From positions 29,164,983-29,228,982 of the forward strand of contig NC_058337.1 in the NCBI RefSeq assembly GCF_905475395.1: 64,000 nucleotides of DNA, in the 5' to 3' direction. Below are positions 24,001-36,358 of the stretch, in pieces. A program made the translations under genes and the position numbers. This DNA is from Chrysoperla carnea. Lineage: Eukaryota > Arthropoda > Insecta > Neuroptera > Chrysopidae. Within the stretch, counting starts at the first letter, position 1. Every line of letters starts with the position of its first letter. The notes under the pieces were generated by a model. That model worked only from the letters and a program-made list of their open reading frames with translations, was not told where the DNA came from and did not search any database.

Positions 24001-27000
24001 GGGACACGTTGTTACTGAGGGTTTTAGGAGACTATATCTAAATCTATTAGGAAATCATCCACTTAAATACACTAATAGCCGGATAACTACCAACTAACAT
24101 AAGGAAGTCGAAGTTTCGAAAGCGGGTTATATTTGCTAATATTGATTTCAAAATTAATAATTATTTTAAAAATGTATACTATTGATGTCATCAATTTACT
24201 TACAGGTAAGAAAGTAATCCGTTACAAAATGAATGTCGAAATTATAAATCCATTTTTTAACTTGAAATGGTATTGAAATGATTCGAATATAAACATTTCT
24301 TCAATAGAAAATTATATTTTATATTAAAATTTATTTGAAACAGGGAAGTAAAATAGTAATTTTTTCGGCCACTAGATGAAACCTCGCTTCTCGCAGATTT
24401 CCCAATATTGTAGATAAATATTCTGTGTCCCTTCAATTACTAAAATTTTATTTCTAACACTATTATTGTTATTAACCTTGATAAACCTAAATTCCCAGAC
24501 TACATGGATGAAAGATGATTGAAAATTAATAAAAACAGCCTTTTTTATAGCATTCAATAAAACAGTCCTTTTTTTGTTCAAGTCATGCATTGCGATTTTC
24601 GTAAAGCGAGGGAGGTATTAATATATATTTTTTTATATAAAATAAAAAAAACAAGATTCGATAGATTTTTTAATTGGCAAGACAAAAGCCAAAAGTATTT
24701 TAATAAAAATATTATGTTTGAAAATTGATTTTAGTTACCATCAACCAACAATGCATTTCGGTCACCATAAGTAATAATTTTCCCCATTTTGGTACTTTTT
24801 TTGTCATGTCTAAAAGGGTCACCGTCACTTTTTGATTTTTTTAATAAACTATTACGTTTTTTACGCGATTTAGTACTCGTATCATTTAGATTATCTTCTA
24901 AATGATTATTATGTTCTAAATTATTTTGAGTAGTTTTATTTTGCTCCGAGCTATTATTATTAAATAAATTTTCTGTTGTCTGTATACTATTCTCTGTTGA
25001 TTGATCCGAATTATTGATATTACTATTATTGATTGGTGAACGAATTGTAACGAATTCATTAAAATCCGGTAAACTATCTAAACTTTGACTTTGAATTTTT
25101 TTTCTAACAGTAGTAACATTAAATTCGTAACCAGCTGCTTTTATTCTCATTGTGGTATTATCGATAGGTTTTTTTTCTTTATCCTTTGGTATCTCATTAT
25201 TTGAGGGAGTAGAAGTGGCTGCAATAATATATACATAGAAATGTAGAAATATTTAGTTGTTATAATGGTGCCAAAGATGTGGATACCAAAAAGTGAGACT
25301 AGCTTGTAATATAATGATGACATTTTAATACCTTTTCTATAGAGTTAGATTGAACAATTTTGATTCATGAGATATTTATTAATGTGCAAACTAATAACTT
25401 ATTGACCTCTAGAAATTTGGAAATTTGATAAACATAACACAAGTACAGGATAAACTTGGAAACTCTAATGTTTCTTTTATTTGCCTAAAATAAAGGCCGA
25501 GGCGTTAATAAGTGGTGAAGGACAATGAGATCGTCCAAATGAATTTAAAAAAAATCCCGACAGATGCAGTTTTTTTCTTTTAGTTATCTCCAAACTGAAC
25601 CGATTTTGAAAATCATTGTCTCCTTTTTAACTGTTTCGAGTACGGAATGCTAAACTTGCACTTGAAACATATTTAAGAATACTCTCCATTAAATTACCTT
25701 TCAAAATAAAAATCAAAATCGGTTTATCCGTTTAGGAGGTACGATGCAACATACAAACAGGCACACATATAATACTCCTTTATTTGGTTCGGAGGTTAAT
25801 AAAACAAGAAATATCTTCGGAGAAGGCTTCTGGAAATAGATACTTGCAAACGACCATTACTGTTGAACATCTGTTGTGCCACAGTCCATAATTATTTAAG
25901 TGACTTAGTTGGAAATAAATTGTAAAAAGCTGAAATGCTTTAAACATAAGTGAATACAAGTTTTCCTATCTATTCAAATAACAAATAAATATCACTATAC
26001 ACGAAATAAAATTTTTATTTTCTAATTTTATTAAAAATTTTTTTGTTTTTTGGACTACAAAGAAATATCTCATTTGGTTAATTTATATCAAAAGAATAAT
26101 GTTCTGAATCAAAATTGCTTAATCAAATACTACTAATAAATAAATTAGTCTTTTCTCGGTAAGTAATCCTGGCTCCATTATTTTTAAGTTGTATAAAGAG
26201 GATAGAAAAAAGCAATAGTTTGGTTATTTACTTAGAAATTTTTGTAGAAAATAAGCTTTTTCCAAATATACTTTGCTTTTCATGTAGATTTTTCTGTTTT
26301 TATTTATTTTAAAATGAAGCAGGAAGCTTTCAAAAGTTTAAAAATATATTTTTTTGAGAAATACTTATTATACTTAATTTTATTTAGTAAAAATATAAAG
26401 TTTCTGGCCACCAGTTTTGTACTTAGCACACAGGCGTATTAATACTCGCGGTCTTTGTAGATGCTTTATATAAAAAAAAAAAGTTATTTAAGTCCTTTAC
26501 TCTAGAGATATTTGCATAAAATCGAATTTTGCGACCCCTGACTTAAATCAATTAATCGCTCAGCACTCGCATGGACGGGAAAGTGTCAAGGAACATTTTC
26601 AGTACTAACATCCAGTGCTATATATAATTTTATAACTTTTAAACATTTAGATTCTTGGATTATCATTGTACGTTGTAGTGTTTATTTATAAGCGCGATTC
26701 CCATGCAGCTCGCCTTGGAATCGACGAATACATAAGGACGCGGCGATTTATTTAACTGAAATTTTATATTTTAGAGTAAATGTTATATTATTAACTGTCC
26801 ACTTTAGCCATAGAATCCATTAATTTTATATTTGAGTACTTTATAAATTTTATTGAATATCAGAATATATGAGCGGTGCTATGGCCACCCGCCACGGATA
26901 TCCGTGCCTTTAAGGATAACAGAGTGGACGCCACCACAGGGTAAACGTAAGGGCTCACTCCGCAAACACGTGCTTTTTTGATCCCATTAAAGGCATGATC

Positions 27001-28796
27001 AACCCGTGGATCACAGGGTGATACCACGCGAGATTAAATTCTCAGTACGTGACTATAACAATATATCCATGGATATCCGTGCCTAAAATTATAGACACGC
27101 ATATCCGTGACGGGTGGCAATAGACACTCCGATAATATATTTTATTGAATAAAATAGGAGCCAATTTTTGAACTAAAACATCCTTCAATAAAAGTGAACA
27201 CGTTTTATTCTGGTAGCCAGTTGCTTACTAATATTGTGCTATAACAAAAACTTTGTCGAGATGAACAATTTCACATATTTTAATCTGATTAATTTTTACC
27301 TACAGCTGAAGCTTTGTGGTAATCTACTGATAAAAAATATAAATTTCGCGTGTTTGTCATAATTTTCATATAATGAAAAGCTTTGTTTATTCAAAACTGT
27401 GGAAATTGATTACGATTTCTGGGACATCAAAAAATAAAAATTGATCCTTATAAAACTTTATCAGATATTATGTAACAATTTTTCATCTCGGAGGCTAGAG
27501 TTTGAATCATAATATTAAATTTGCTACATCAATATACTGGGTGTTCCAGACCACCCGTCCAGGCTGATTATTTTTGAAAGTTTCAAAAAAAAATGAAAAC
27601 GAAAAAACACGTATCAAATATTTTTTGAAACTCTATCACACCCTACTAAATACACCTCTTACCTTCAACCCCTTGTTAGAGGTAGAGGGTGCAACTTAAA
27701 AAAGTCAAATGGAAACCCCCAATTTTTTTTGCAGATTCAGATTTGAAAAATTTTCGAACAAAATGTTTCTATTTTTTTTTGACAAATCTGAATCTGCAAA
27801 AAAAATTGGGGGTTTCCATTTGACTTTTTTAAGTTGCACCCCCTACCCCTAACAAGGGGTTGGAGGTAAGAGGTGTATTTAGTAGGGTGTGATAGAGTTT
27901 CAAAAAATATTTGATACGTGTTTTTTCGTTTTCATTTTTTTTTTGAAACTTTCAAAAATAATCAGCCTGGACGGGTGGTCTGGAACACCCTGTATATTCC
28001 GTCAAAAAAACTTGTATTTGAATTTGTAATTTGAAATCGTAGATATTAATTTTATATAATTTTGTTTCAATTACATTAATTTTAACTTTTCATGAAAGTT
28101 TTCGTTTTCATAAGCACAAATTGACTGTGAAAGGCAAAATATTTCATTTTCTGTTTAATAAAAAATGAAATTGCAACATTACTTAGTTATCTCGTAAACT
28201 CATCAATATTAATAAAGTTTGCTTTCTTATTATTTTATATACCTCGTTCAGTTTAACAATAAACAATTGTTGTTTTTTCGCGCCCCAGAAATTGCAAATA
28301 TGCTAAATTGTGTCTTATTACTTGACAGTGATAAAAAAATATTGATTATATTTAAAAATATTAATCAAAATCAATCTTACTCTCATTCTGTTCATCAGGG
28401 TTATCAATAAAATCAATTTCAGGATCAGCAATTGATAAATGTTTTTGAGATCTATTAACAGACGTTAATCCACCATCAGGTCCAGTATACGCGCTTAAAA
28501 CAGTATTCGCACCCACCGAATACGGTCCAATATCGTAGCATGGTAAATCTTTTAATTCTTTACCATATAAGATGATTGGTGCCTCTTTTGCATTATAACG
28601 AACATGTTCCCTATAAAAAATTTCCAAGTTATGATCCAAAATAGAACACATTATTTATTTGTAAATATACACACCCAGATAAATATTTGGTAATGAAACA
28701 ATTATCGTTAACATTATCACTTCGATTTCGTCGAGGTTCACCATGAAAACTTAACTGACGTAAATATGTGGAAACTTTTTTACGTAAGGAAGGCAT
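18014..28796 (-). CDS. PP2C-like domain protein (CG9801 type), 6 exons
   Basis: Exons are 28675-28796, 28381-28610, 24739-25218, 22354-22563, 20309-21208 and 18014-18783; all phases join, giving about 903 aa. The PP2C-like fold is split: [11 protein letters not shown] at residues about 337-347, [19 protein letters not shown] at about 348-366, a long Ser/Asn/Gln-rich insert, [12 protein letters not shown] near 625-635, and [15 protein letters not shown] near 690-705. The insect family is annotated as PP2C-like protein CG9801. Where active PP2C enzymes have DGHGG this has DGVNWG, so one metal-binding motif is altered and catalysis is doubtful; the SDGxxDN motif is kept. The exon 1 donor is a weak GG/GTGTGT, so that short join (66-bp intron) is the least sure; the start codon is otherwise free of competitors. 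Introns 2-4 are filled with repeats, and intron 4 hosts a tRNA gene. Confidence 0.9.
18784..20308 (-). other. Intron 5 of the PP2C-like gene
   Basis: No exon is seen. It contains an insect-type dispersed repeat around 19385-19520 (ACTGCGCAAAGCAAAGGAGTG followed by a TATG/TGTG run) and a family-1 end fragment at 20180-20225. Confidence 0.45.
20180..20225 (+). repeat. Terminal fragment of dispersed family 1
   Basis: Only the end is present: TTCAACAATTAACTCAGTCA followed by TTTTCACTTGTTTT. It lies 50-80 bases left of the exon 5 boundary region of the PP2C-like gene. Confidence 0.65.
21985..22057 (-). tRNA. tRNA-Arg (anticodon ACG)
   Basis: A 73-nt gene without intron. The acceptor stem GGTCTTG/CAAGATC (with one G-T pair), anticodon arm TCTGA-CTACGGA-TCAGA with anticodon ACG, T arm with GGTTCGAATCC (B box), A box TGGCGCAACGG and discriminator G are all visible. 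A run of six T's on the minus strand 3-8 bases after the 3' end (21977-21982) is a standard Pol III terminator. It lies in intron 4 of the PP2C-like gene, on the same strand. Confidence 0.95.
23455..23800. repeat. Diverged foldback element in intron 3
   Basis: GGTCGAGCAATTTTAACA at the left and its near inverse TGTTAAAATCGCCCGATCC at the right; inner words such as TTACATAACGCA also pair. It is an old DNA-element remnant. Confidence 0.5.
25590..25800 (+). repeat. Insect-type dispersed repeat fragment
   Basis: Reads AAAATCGGTTTATCCGTTTAGGAG, then a GATGCAACATACAAACAGGC stretch and GGTTCGGAGGTTAAT. This layout recurs in many insect genomes as the tail of dispersed elements; the class is not certain. 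Confidence 0.4.
26868..27134. repeat. GC-richer foldback element in intron 2
   Basis: GCCACCCGCCACGGATATCC on the left pairs with ATATCCGTGACGGGTGGCAA on the right; the flanking CGGTGCTATG/CATAGACACTCCG words also pair imperfectly. It has markedly more G+C than its surroundings and no ORF. Confidence 0.65.
27534..27997. mobile_element. Near-perfect 460-bp palindromic MITE
   Basis: The arms begin TATACTGGGTGTTCCAGACC and end with the complement GGTCTGGAACACCCTGTATA. They stay almost identical for about 220 bp each (including the inverted GTGCAACTTAAAAAAGTC block) around a short loop near 27760-27785. A TATA/TA flank suggests a TA target site, as in Tc1/mariner-type elements. It lies in intron 2 of the PP2C-like gene. 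Confidence 0.8.
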
Positions 28797-31700
28797 TATT
28801 TAGTTGAAGAAAATATTTTAAATAACAAAAATGCATAACCTGCAAGTTAAAATTTTAATTGTAAATAATTTTTTATAAATGATATAATTAGTTTTTAATC
28901 TACCCACATTATTCACTATTTATTACAAGATATTTATAATTACTTTAATTTTTATTTAAGCTTTTTTTATTTTCTATTAAAACTAAATTAAATAAAACAT
29001 TTTTAACATCTTCATCAAGTCGAATTTGTTGATCAATTATTATATTTATTTTTATTTTGTATTATTGACTTACAAAATACTGTGAGAGATCAAACAATCT
29101 GTCAACAATAAAAACAAATATTTTTATATTTAAATTTTTTTAATAAATGAAATCATTCAATTAGAATAATGACATCATGAATGCTAGATAAATCAAAAAA
29201 ATTTAATAACGATGTTTATCTACAATGTGACTCAGGAAATTTTCATGTTAAATTTTTCTCTTGCTAATAAAAAAAGTCTCCAAATAATGGTCATAAAATT
29301 AATATTCGTTAGATACTTTTATGTCTACATTCATATTCATCATTTATTAGCAAAGGAATAATTCGATTACGAATTGAGTAATCTGGCGTACAAATAATTC
29401 ATATTCTTAATATTTATCTGTAATAGGAATAGTTATAACCTGACGGATTGTGTATTTGAAAATAAATTCAATACCGGGTGGGCCAATAGCTATTACCACC
29501 ATAAGTTCTTCTATAAGTCCACAACGAATATATAAGTGCTAGAGAAAAACTTGCAATCCTGTTAACTAAAAAGCTGTTCCTAGGGGTCAATTTAATTAAA
29601 AACATATCTCATGGGAAATTCCACGTTTAATGAGTGATAGGATTAATTCAGTCACCTAATGAGTTTCAGGTGAAGCCTTGCAAGTAACTTTCGTTTTCTC
29701 AATTACTATTCTATACATGAATCTCCATCAGAAATCCAGTCTATACTATCCTTCGAAGAATCCACCCTCGTTTATTAAATAAAATAATACCCCAAAGTAT
29801 GTCGTCGTTTTATACAATATTTTTTTTTGAATATATACAATGTCCGATGTTCGATACTGAAACGTAAATACAGAATAGTTGAAGAACTTAAGGAAAAGCA
29901 CATAAAAATTGCCTTAATATTACTAATTGGAGCAAAAAGTTGATATTCATAAATTTAACTTTAAATAAATAACATTTTTGCATTATTTATTTAACGGTTA
30001 GTCTAACTTTCATTAAGGGGTATTTTCAAATTACCGGAACTTCCTTTGAGCTGAAATTTTTGAGGTGCGATTTTGTTTTTTTAAAAATTTTTCTGAATTT
30101 ATTTAATTTAAACGAAAATTTTCATTCATAAACTAACTTAAGTATCTATATTTTATTTTTTATATTCAGATGTGATGTTTTTATTACATCTATTAGCCAT
30201 GGTTTGTATTTTAGCGTTGCTATAATTGGGAAACTTTTTTATGACGTCACGTAATCAATATGCTGCTTGTACAATTAGTTTTGTAGACAATAAAAGAATG
30301 TGATTAAACACTATAAAAAGCATGATATTTCAGTTTTCTTGCGTAGAAAAGCTTTGCATTTAAATTCTCTTTTATAATTTTTAATAGCATTGTTGGAGTC
30401 ACAAACAAAAAGAATACATATGGCCAGCTGACCATGGCGAAGTGGACTTATTAATAGTCTGAATGATATTGTTTTATTTTATTCTAGCAAGTATCAAATT
30501 TTCTAGCAACATGACAATTCCAATTTCAGAAAAAACAAGTTAGAAAATAACTTCGGGTTTTTCCATCGCAAATTATGCCTCATCTACAAAATTATACAAA
30601 ATTTTGTAAGTCAATTATACGTATAAATATTTAAACGCATGGGAATGCTTTTTTATTTATTGACTTCATGTTTTATTTGTCCTAAATAAAAAGTATTAAA
30701 CACCATTTATGTAAAAGATGTAGACTAGACCTTGTATTGTATTATTTAATAATGAAAAAACTGTTCACCGTTAATTACATTTGACGTCAAAAGTATTACG
30801 CGTTTTTTGTTTAGGTTGATTGGACTACTTCGCTATATCTATAATGCTTAACTAATAATACTCATTTAGAAATTATTTATTAATTAACTTCCATATTAAA
30901 ATTCTTCGAATTTAAATGCAAGATGTTTTAATCTCGGAATGAATTTAACTTTGAATGTACGAAGAAAGTCAAGAGCGGATCCAGAAAATTGTGTGAGAGG
31001 GCAATATTTTCATGGTTTGAATTTTTATTTTGTTTCGTTGTTTACTTGCTGAATCCTTATTTGAGAAAAACAATGGTTTAATGATAAATCGACTTCAAAC
31101 AATGATATATCGACTGTAACTTATCTGGGATACCTTCGCTTATGAATTTCGGCTACATCTCAGAAAGAAGACGTTTAAACGTCAAATGGAAAGGAGTTTT
31201 ACATTTTTTGTGTCAAAATTACTCAGTAAAATAATTTTTGTCAAAGTTGGAGATAAAAAAAAATCCTTAATTTTTTGCTATTATCATTACCAAATCCCTT
31301 AAAAATCGATAAAATCATAAACTAATTTTGTTTCTGAATTTGACAAATGAAGTTTAATTTTGGTCCAAAAATTACTAAAGTTCGGGTTTATTTGACAATT
31401 AGGTTTAATATAGTTTTTGAGATATAGCACATAATCCTGTACGAAAAACTTTTATTTAGGAGCGATTCTGGAAATGTCTCGAAAAATACTCACCTTTACA
31501 CTCCAAAGAGGTGGAGTGGTGTTTATTCGGTTTTAATTACTCTAAATAATCGAATAACATGCTTTGGCTGATTATGCGAATGAACGACAAGTTTGTCAAC
31601 TATATTGATACAAGTAATTGTACCAATGGGATAAAAACAGAAAATTGCAGGACATACGAGTAAATCGAGTGATGTAGCGGCCGGAGCGGTGAAAAACTAA

Positions 31701-32159
31701 ATTGTAGTTTCCCCTGTAATGGATATCGATATAAAAATCATAGGCCAAATACAGAAAATGCAAAAAACTAGAATTTCCTGATATAGCCCACCCATATATG
31801 TGAATGTGGTCTCATAGGAAAATTTTTAACTTTTTAGTTTATTGAAAGACTAGCATGATACCAGCCCGCTTTGCTGGGTTAAAAGTAAAGACCACTGCGT
31901 TATAGCCTTCACGTCGATTTGCTCTCACTTATCTCCCTTCCATAACACTCGAAATAGGGATAGGGATTGTTTAACAGAGGTAAAAGTATATGTACAGTTT
32001 TCAATTTAAAAAAATGTAAAATAGTCATAATACATTGAGTATATCAAAAAACCTTGGTTGAACAGATGGCCATAAATTTTATCTTGTTCAACCTTTTTAC
32101 AGCTTTGCAATGACGTTCATAGATGGCGCAGTGAAATGTAAAAAAATCATAAAATATTA

Positions 32160-32721
32160 TACATAGATAACGCGAGGGATGAGAAAGAAGACTGACAGTT
32201 AGTTGTTCCTATGTGTCCTTGCCATAGTCATATGTCAAAATCATATGTTGAACAGAGATTTTGTGTAATGTAAACAATATCTAGCCCATGAAGGTTATAA
32301 AGAAGGAGAACGATCGCTACGTGTTAAAGTATTAGCGCGTCTGTCCCTGAAAAGTTGTAGAATTTATAGTTCATTTTTCAGCCACCAGCCGCGCTGTCAT
32401 CAAGAAGTATTATCTGCGAAGTTAGCTGTTTATGAGTGCAAGTAGATAAAGTTAGTTGCATAATGTACAAATTGATATATCATTTCAAATTAGCGCACAA
32501 CAGTCCGCTTTTATTGATACTACTTAGCGGTCTCAGCGCCTCACTTATTTTATCCGTATTTCGGGGACAAAATTTTCTATAGCGATCGTTCTCCTTCTTA
32601 TAACCTTCATGATCTAGCCAATGATATACAGATTAGACAAAGACAAATAGGAACTAACTGGCACTCTTCTCTCTCATTCATCATAACGTAAATTTTGAGC
32701 CATGGCGTTCTCTATGTATAA
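32160..32721. mobile_element. Foldback element interrupted by a second element
   Basis: The ends ATACATAGATAACGC and GCGTTCTCTATGTAT are inverse, and the inner words GACAGTTAGTTGTTCCTAT and ATAGGAACTAACTGGC pair. A related end occurs at 11566-11660. A different foldback (32287-32611) has inserted into its centre. Confidence 0.7.
32287..32611. mobile_element. hAT-type MITE (325 bp) with 8-bp target duplication
   Basis: Inverted ends CATGAAGGTTATAAAGAAGG and CCTTCTTATAACCTTCATG, extending through GAGAACGATCGCT. It is flanked by ATCTAGCC at 32279-32286 and again at 32612-32619. An 8-bp duplication with CA...TG ends fits the hAT superfamily; no transposase is encoded. Confidence 0.75.
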
Positions 32722-33341
32722 TATTCTATGAAAAAAACAAATTTAATTTTTGTTTATTTTTATAAATTATAGCTCATGTGTTATTCTGATGTATGAGCTA
32801 TATTATTGTAAAAATGCATTAAAATATATTGAGCAGTTTTTGCATCAAAGCGAAACAAACGAAAAAAAGTTAATAATATTATATAGGCCAAAATTTTGCT
32901 CAGGAATAATAAATTAAATATTATAATTTAAATTATGCCACGCCAAAATTTTGCTTTTTTGACTGTTACCTTACTGATACACATGACTGTCTTTACTTCC
33001 GAAAATTATTAAAATAATAATTATGTATAATTAAACGGTTGTAACTTTTATTTGTAATTCAATAGCAAACAATACAAAAATATTCTATCATAAAAAAACA
33101 ATAAGGTCAAACTTTTATCGTTGTTTCTTTTTGATAAGGAATAATTAAAGTAAAACAATAAAGTTAATGATACGATTTTTTTATATTTAAAAAAAATATA
33201 TATCATTTGTTGGTTTATTTCCAAAATTTCTATTTGATAAGAGAGGTAATAATTAGAAGACACAGAGATTTTCTTTATAATATCTATATGGGCTAATATC
33301 AGATCGAGAAGAGACGAATTTTAAATTTACATCCATGAGTT

Positions 33342-33957
33342 TTATACCACGTATATATGAAATATTTCAAGGTATACTAAGTTTAGTCCTAAGTTTGTAA
33401 CGGTTAAAAATATTGATGCTATAATAACAAAATTTTGATATAGACGTTCATAAAATCACCTAATTAGTCCATTTCTGGTTGTCCGTCCGTCCGTTGTTTG
33501 TCTGCCCGCCCATAAACACGATAACTCAAAAACGAAAAGAGGTATTCAGGCTGAAATTTTTATAGCGTGCTCAGGGCGTAAAAAATGAGATTGAATTCGT
33601 TAATGAGCAACATAAGTCAATGGGATCTTGGGTCCATAAAACTCATCTTGTAAACCGTTAGAGATAGAACAAAAGTTAAAATATAAAAAAAGGCCCCTAT
33701 AAAAAATAAACAACTTTTGTTTGAAACATTTTTTCGAAAACATCACTGTTTACCCGTGGGGGCGCAAATTAGATTAGATTATTAGAACATTATACTATGT
33801 ATTATATGGGAATATCAGTTATATATGTGTGGTCCCACAGTCGTGTTATATATACACGACTCTGGCTACCTAAGAGTGACTAGCTTTCTTTCCTTAAAAA
33901 ACCACTGCGTAATGAACACAGTCAATTAACTGAGTCAATTGTTTGTTTTCACTTGTT
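33342..33957 (+). repeat. Dispersed family 1, copy 5 (full length)
   Basis: Runs from TATACCACG to the TTCACTTGTT end, with all internal landmarks of copy 1 plus about 60 extra bases near 33800-33900. Confidence 0.75.
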
Positions 33958-34340
33958 ATACCATGTAGGTATATATAAAATATAGCAAGGTATAATAAGT
34001 TTAGTTCAAAGTTTGTAACGCTTATAAATATTGATGTTACAAACCAAATTTTTTCATAAGTGTTCATAAAATCACCTAATTCCTAATAATTCCAATTCCG
34101 GCTGTCCGCCTGTCTGTCTGTAAACACGATATCTCAAAAACGAAAAGAGATATCAAGTTGAAATTTTTATAGCGTGCTCAAGATGTAAAAAGTGAGGAGA
34201 GTTCAATTAACAAAAATTTAAATGTAAAAAATGTTTCTTTTAAAAAAACTTTTGTTTGAAACATTTTTTTGTAAACATCACTGTTTACCCATGAGGGCGC
34301 AAATTAGCTTAGGAACATTATAGTATGTATATACAGGTAC
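33956..34340 (+). repeat. Dispersed family 1, copy 6, head-to-tail with copy 5
   Basis: Begins at the last bases of copy 5 (CACTTGTTATACCATG) in the same orientation and stops before the terminal CAATTGACTGAGTT end. Confidence 0.7.
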
Positions 34341-34955
34341 CAATTGCTTATATTTTTTTATTATCTTTCTTTACTTACATGACGTTAAAAAAACAAACTT
34401 TTGGAAGTATTTTTAAGTATATGGAATAAATTATCGACTTTATTACCCAGGGGAAAATTTTAACATATTTATTTTTATATGTTTTATCATGTTTGCCGGC
34501 TTTTTTCTTGTCTAAACCTGTAGTAAACAAGCCGTGGATAGGAGTCTTGTGCGACCCTTGAAGTCCACATGAATAACTTAGCAGTATAATAAAAAGTTAT
34601 AAAAAATTTAAAAAAATAAAACTCGACCGACTAGAAACGACTCGATCGAATATTATAAAATTATTTTCGGATCGTATTGCCTTTAATACGTATTGATCGA
34701 CAATTCAACAAGTCGATATCATTTTTGGTTCGCGCGATATAGACGACGAAAAATTTCTACGGGCGTACGCACGTACGTGCACACACACTCATACTTCTTC
34801 TCCAAATTAGTGTTAGTGCCTTGTCCTAATCATGAAACGTAAAGATATGGTGAAAATTTCGATTTCGAAAATCGGACCCATTCCAATCACTTCCTATACT
34901 AGGCTGGGAAAGTTAATAATAAATTTAGAATTTTAAAGTCCTAGCGACTTAGGAA

Positions 34956-35951
34956 TACAGTGTGGACTATTTTAATCTATTATGGCTAATAGCTCTTCTT
35001 TAGTCCAAGCAAAAAATAATTAAAACAAATATTGCATAGTTTGATGGGGGGGGGGGGAGGGTTTCATGTTATTACATCAGATTGGACCTAGTTTTCCGGA
35101 TTGCTGTAATTATCAATTTAGATCCTAAAAAGTTAGAGATGAAATAACAGTTTAAATTAGAAAGTTAAACTTCATAAAGAAACTAACAATTTTTTTTAAA
35201 ATTGTTAGCTTTCGGAGGAAATGCGACTTAAAAAAAAATGTCATTATTGTATTTAATCGAAAGAAAATTCGCTAGCTTTAGAAAAATTTTTTAAATAAAA
35301 ATTGTCAAGGACAATAAAGGTCATTCGTCTATGTTAATAACTTTTGACTATAGATAAATTTTCTAGATCATTCGAAGATCGAGGTCAAATGACCCTGGAA
35401 CTAAAATTTCAGGTCAAAGTCGTGGACACAAGCAAATGTTATTATTACATTTAATCGAAAGAAAATACGCTAGCTTTAGAAAAATTTTGTAGACATAAAT
35501 TATCAAGGACAATAAAGGTCATCTTTCTGTGTTAATAAATTTTAAGTCCAGGTAATTTTCAAGATCGATGACCTTGAAACTAGAATTTCAGATCAAAGTC
35601 ATGGACACAGATGTCCTCTATTGCTCTTGACAACATTTTGCTGGAGCTAGAGTGTTTCTTTCAATTAAATGTAATAATGACATTTTTAAGCCGCATTTAC
35701 TCCGAAAGCAAACGATTTTCGAAAAAATGTTTTTAATAAGAATCAATTTTCTAATTTAAAGTATTATTCTATCACTTACCGTTTAGAATCTAAATTGGCT
35801 ATTAAAGCAACTCCAAAGTACTAGGTCCAATCTGATGTCAGAACATGATGTCCCCCATCAAATTCTGCAACTTTTGTTTAAGATATTTTTTGACTGATTA
35901 ATTAAAAAACGAGCTATTAGCCATAATAGATTTAAGTGGTCCACTCTGTAT
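34956..35951. mobile_element. 1-kb foldback element with internal direct repeat
   Basis: Ends ATACAGTGTGGAC and GTCCACTCTGTAT. The outer 150-200 bp of each arm pair (AATCTATTATGGCTAATAGC / TTGATGGGGGG). Inside, a block of about 210 bp starting at the TTTAATCGAAAGAAAAT word (about 35250 and 35450) occurs twice in direct orientation. No protein is encoded. A partial copy lies at 40877-41440. Confidence 0.7.
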
Positions 35952-36358
35952 AATAATATCAGTTGACTATGTATTAAATATTTGTTAAAATTTAAAATGG
36001 TAATTAACGATGCGGTAATTAACATTGCTTTAACGATACTACAGATCGAAAAATTTCTGATGAATTTTCGACTTATGAACACCATAATAGTATTCTTGGT
36101 TTAAAAACTCTTGAACAAATATTCAATTTTTTATCAGATGATATAATCATTTATCATGATGTTTACATAATACAACTTACCTTGACAAGTTTTATAACCG
36201 GTAATAAAAACTTCATACCATATACACAAATTATCCGATGTACGATGTCTCGTTTATATTTCCTAGACTATTGTCTAGGAAATAAGTATAAGAAAGTTTT
36301 TCACTCAAGGGACATCATCACATTTAATGGACTGATTAGTAGAGTGAAATTACGCCTT

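Larger units (their letters stand above)
28797..33341. other. Intergenic stretch without a recognised gene
   Basis: This is the upstream side of the PP2C-like gene. It is AT-rich with no supportable coding region. Only the elements at 32160-32720 and the family-1 copies from 33342 stand out; the GC-richer piece 31660-31900 looks like the end of a dispersed element. Confidence 0.45.

Noticed and set aside
33048-33263. 71-codon minus-strand ORF
   Set aside because: Composed mostly of F, L, Y, I, K and N from AT-rich sequence; no domain or gene context.
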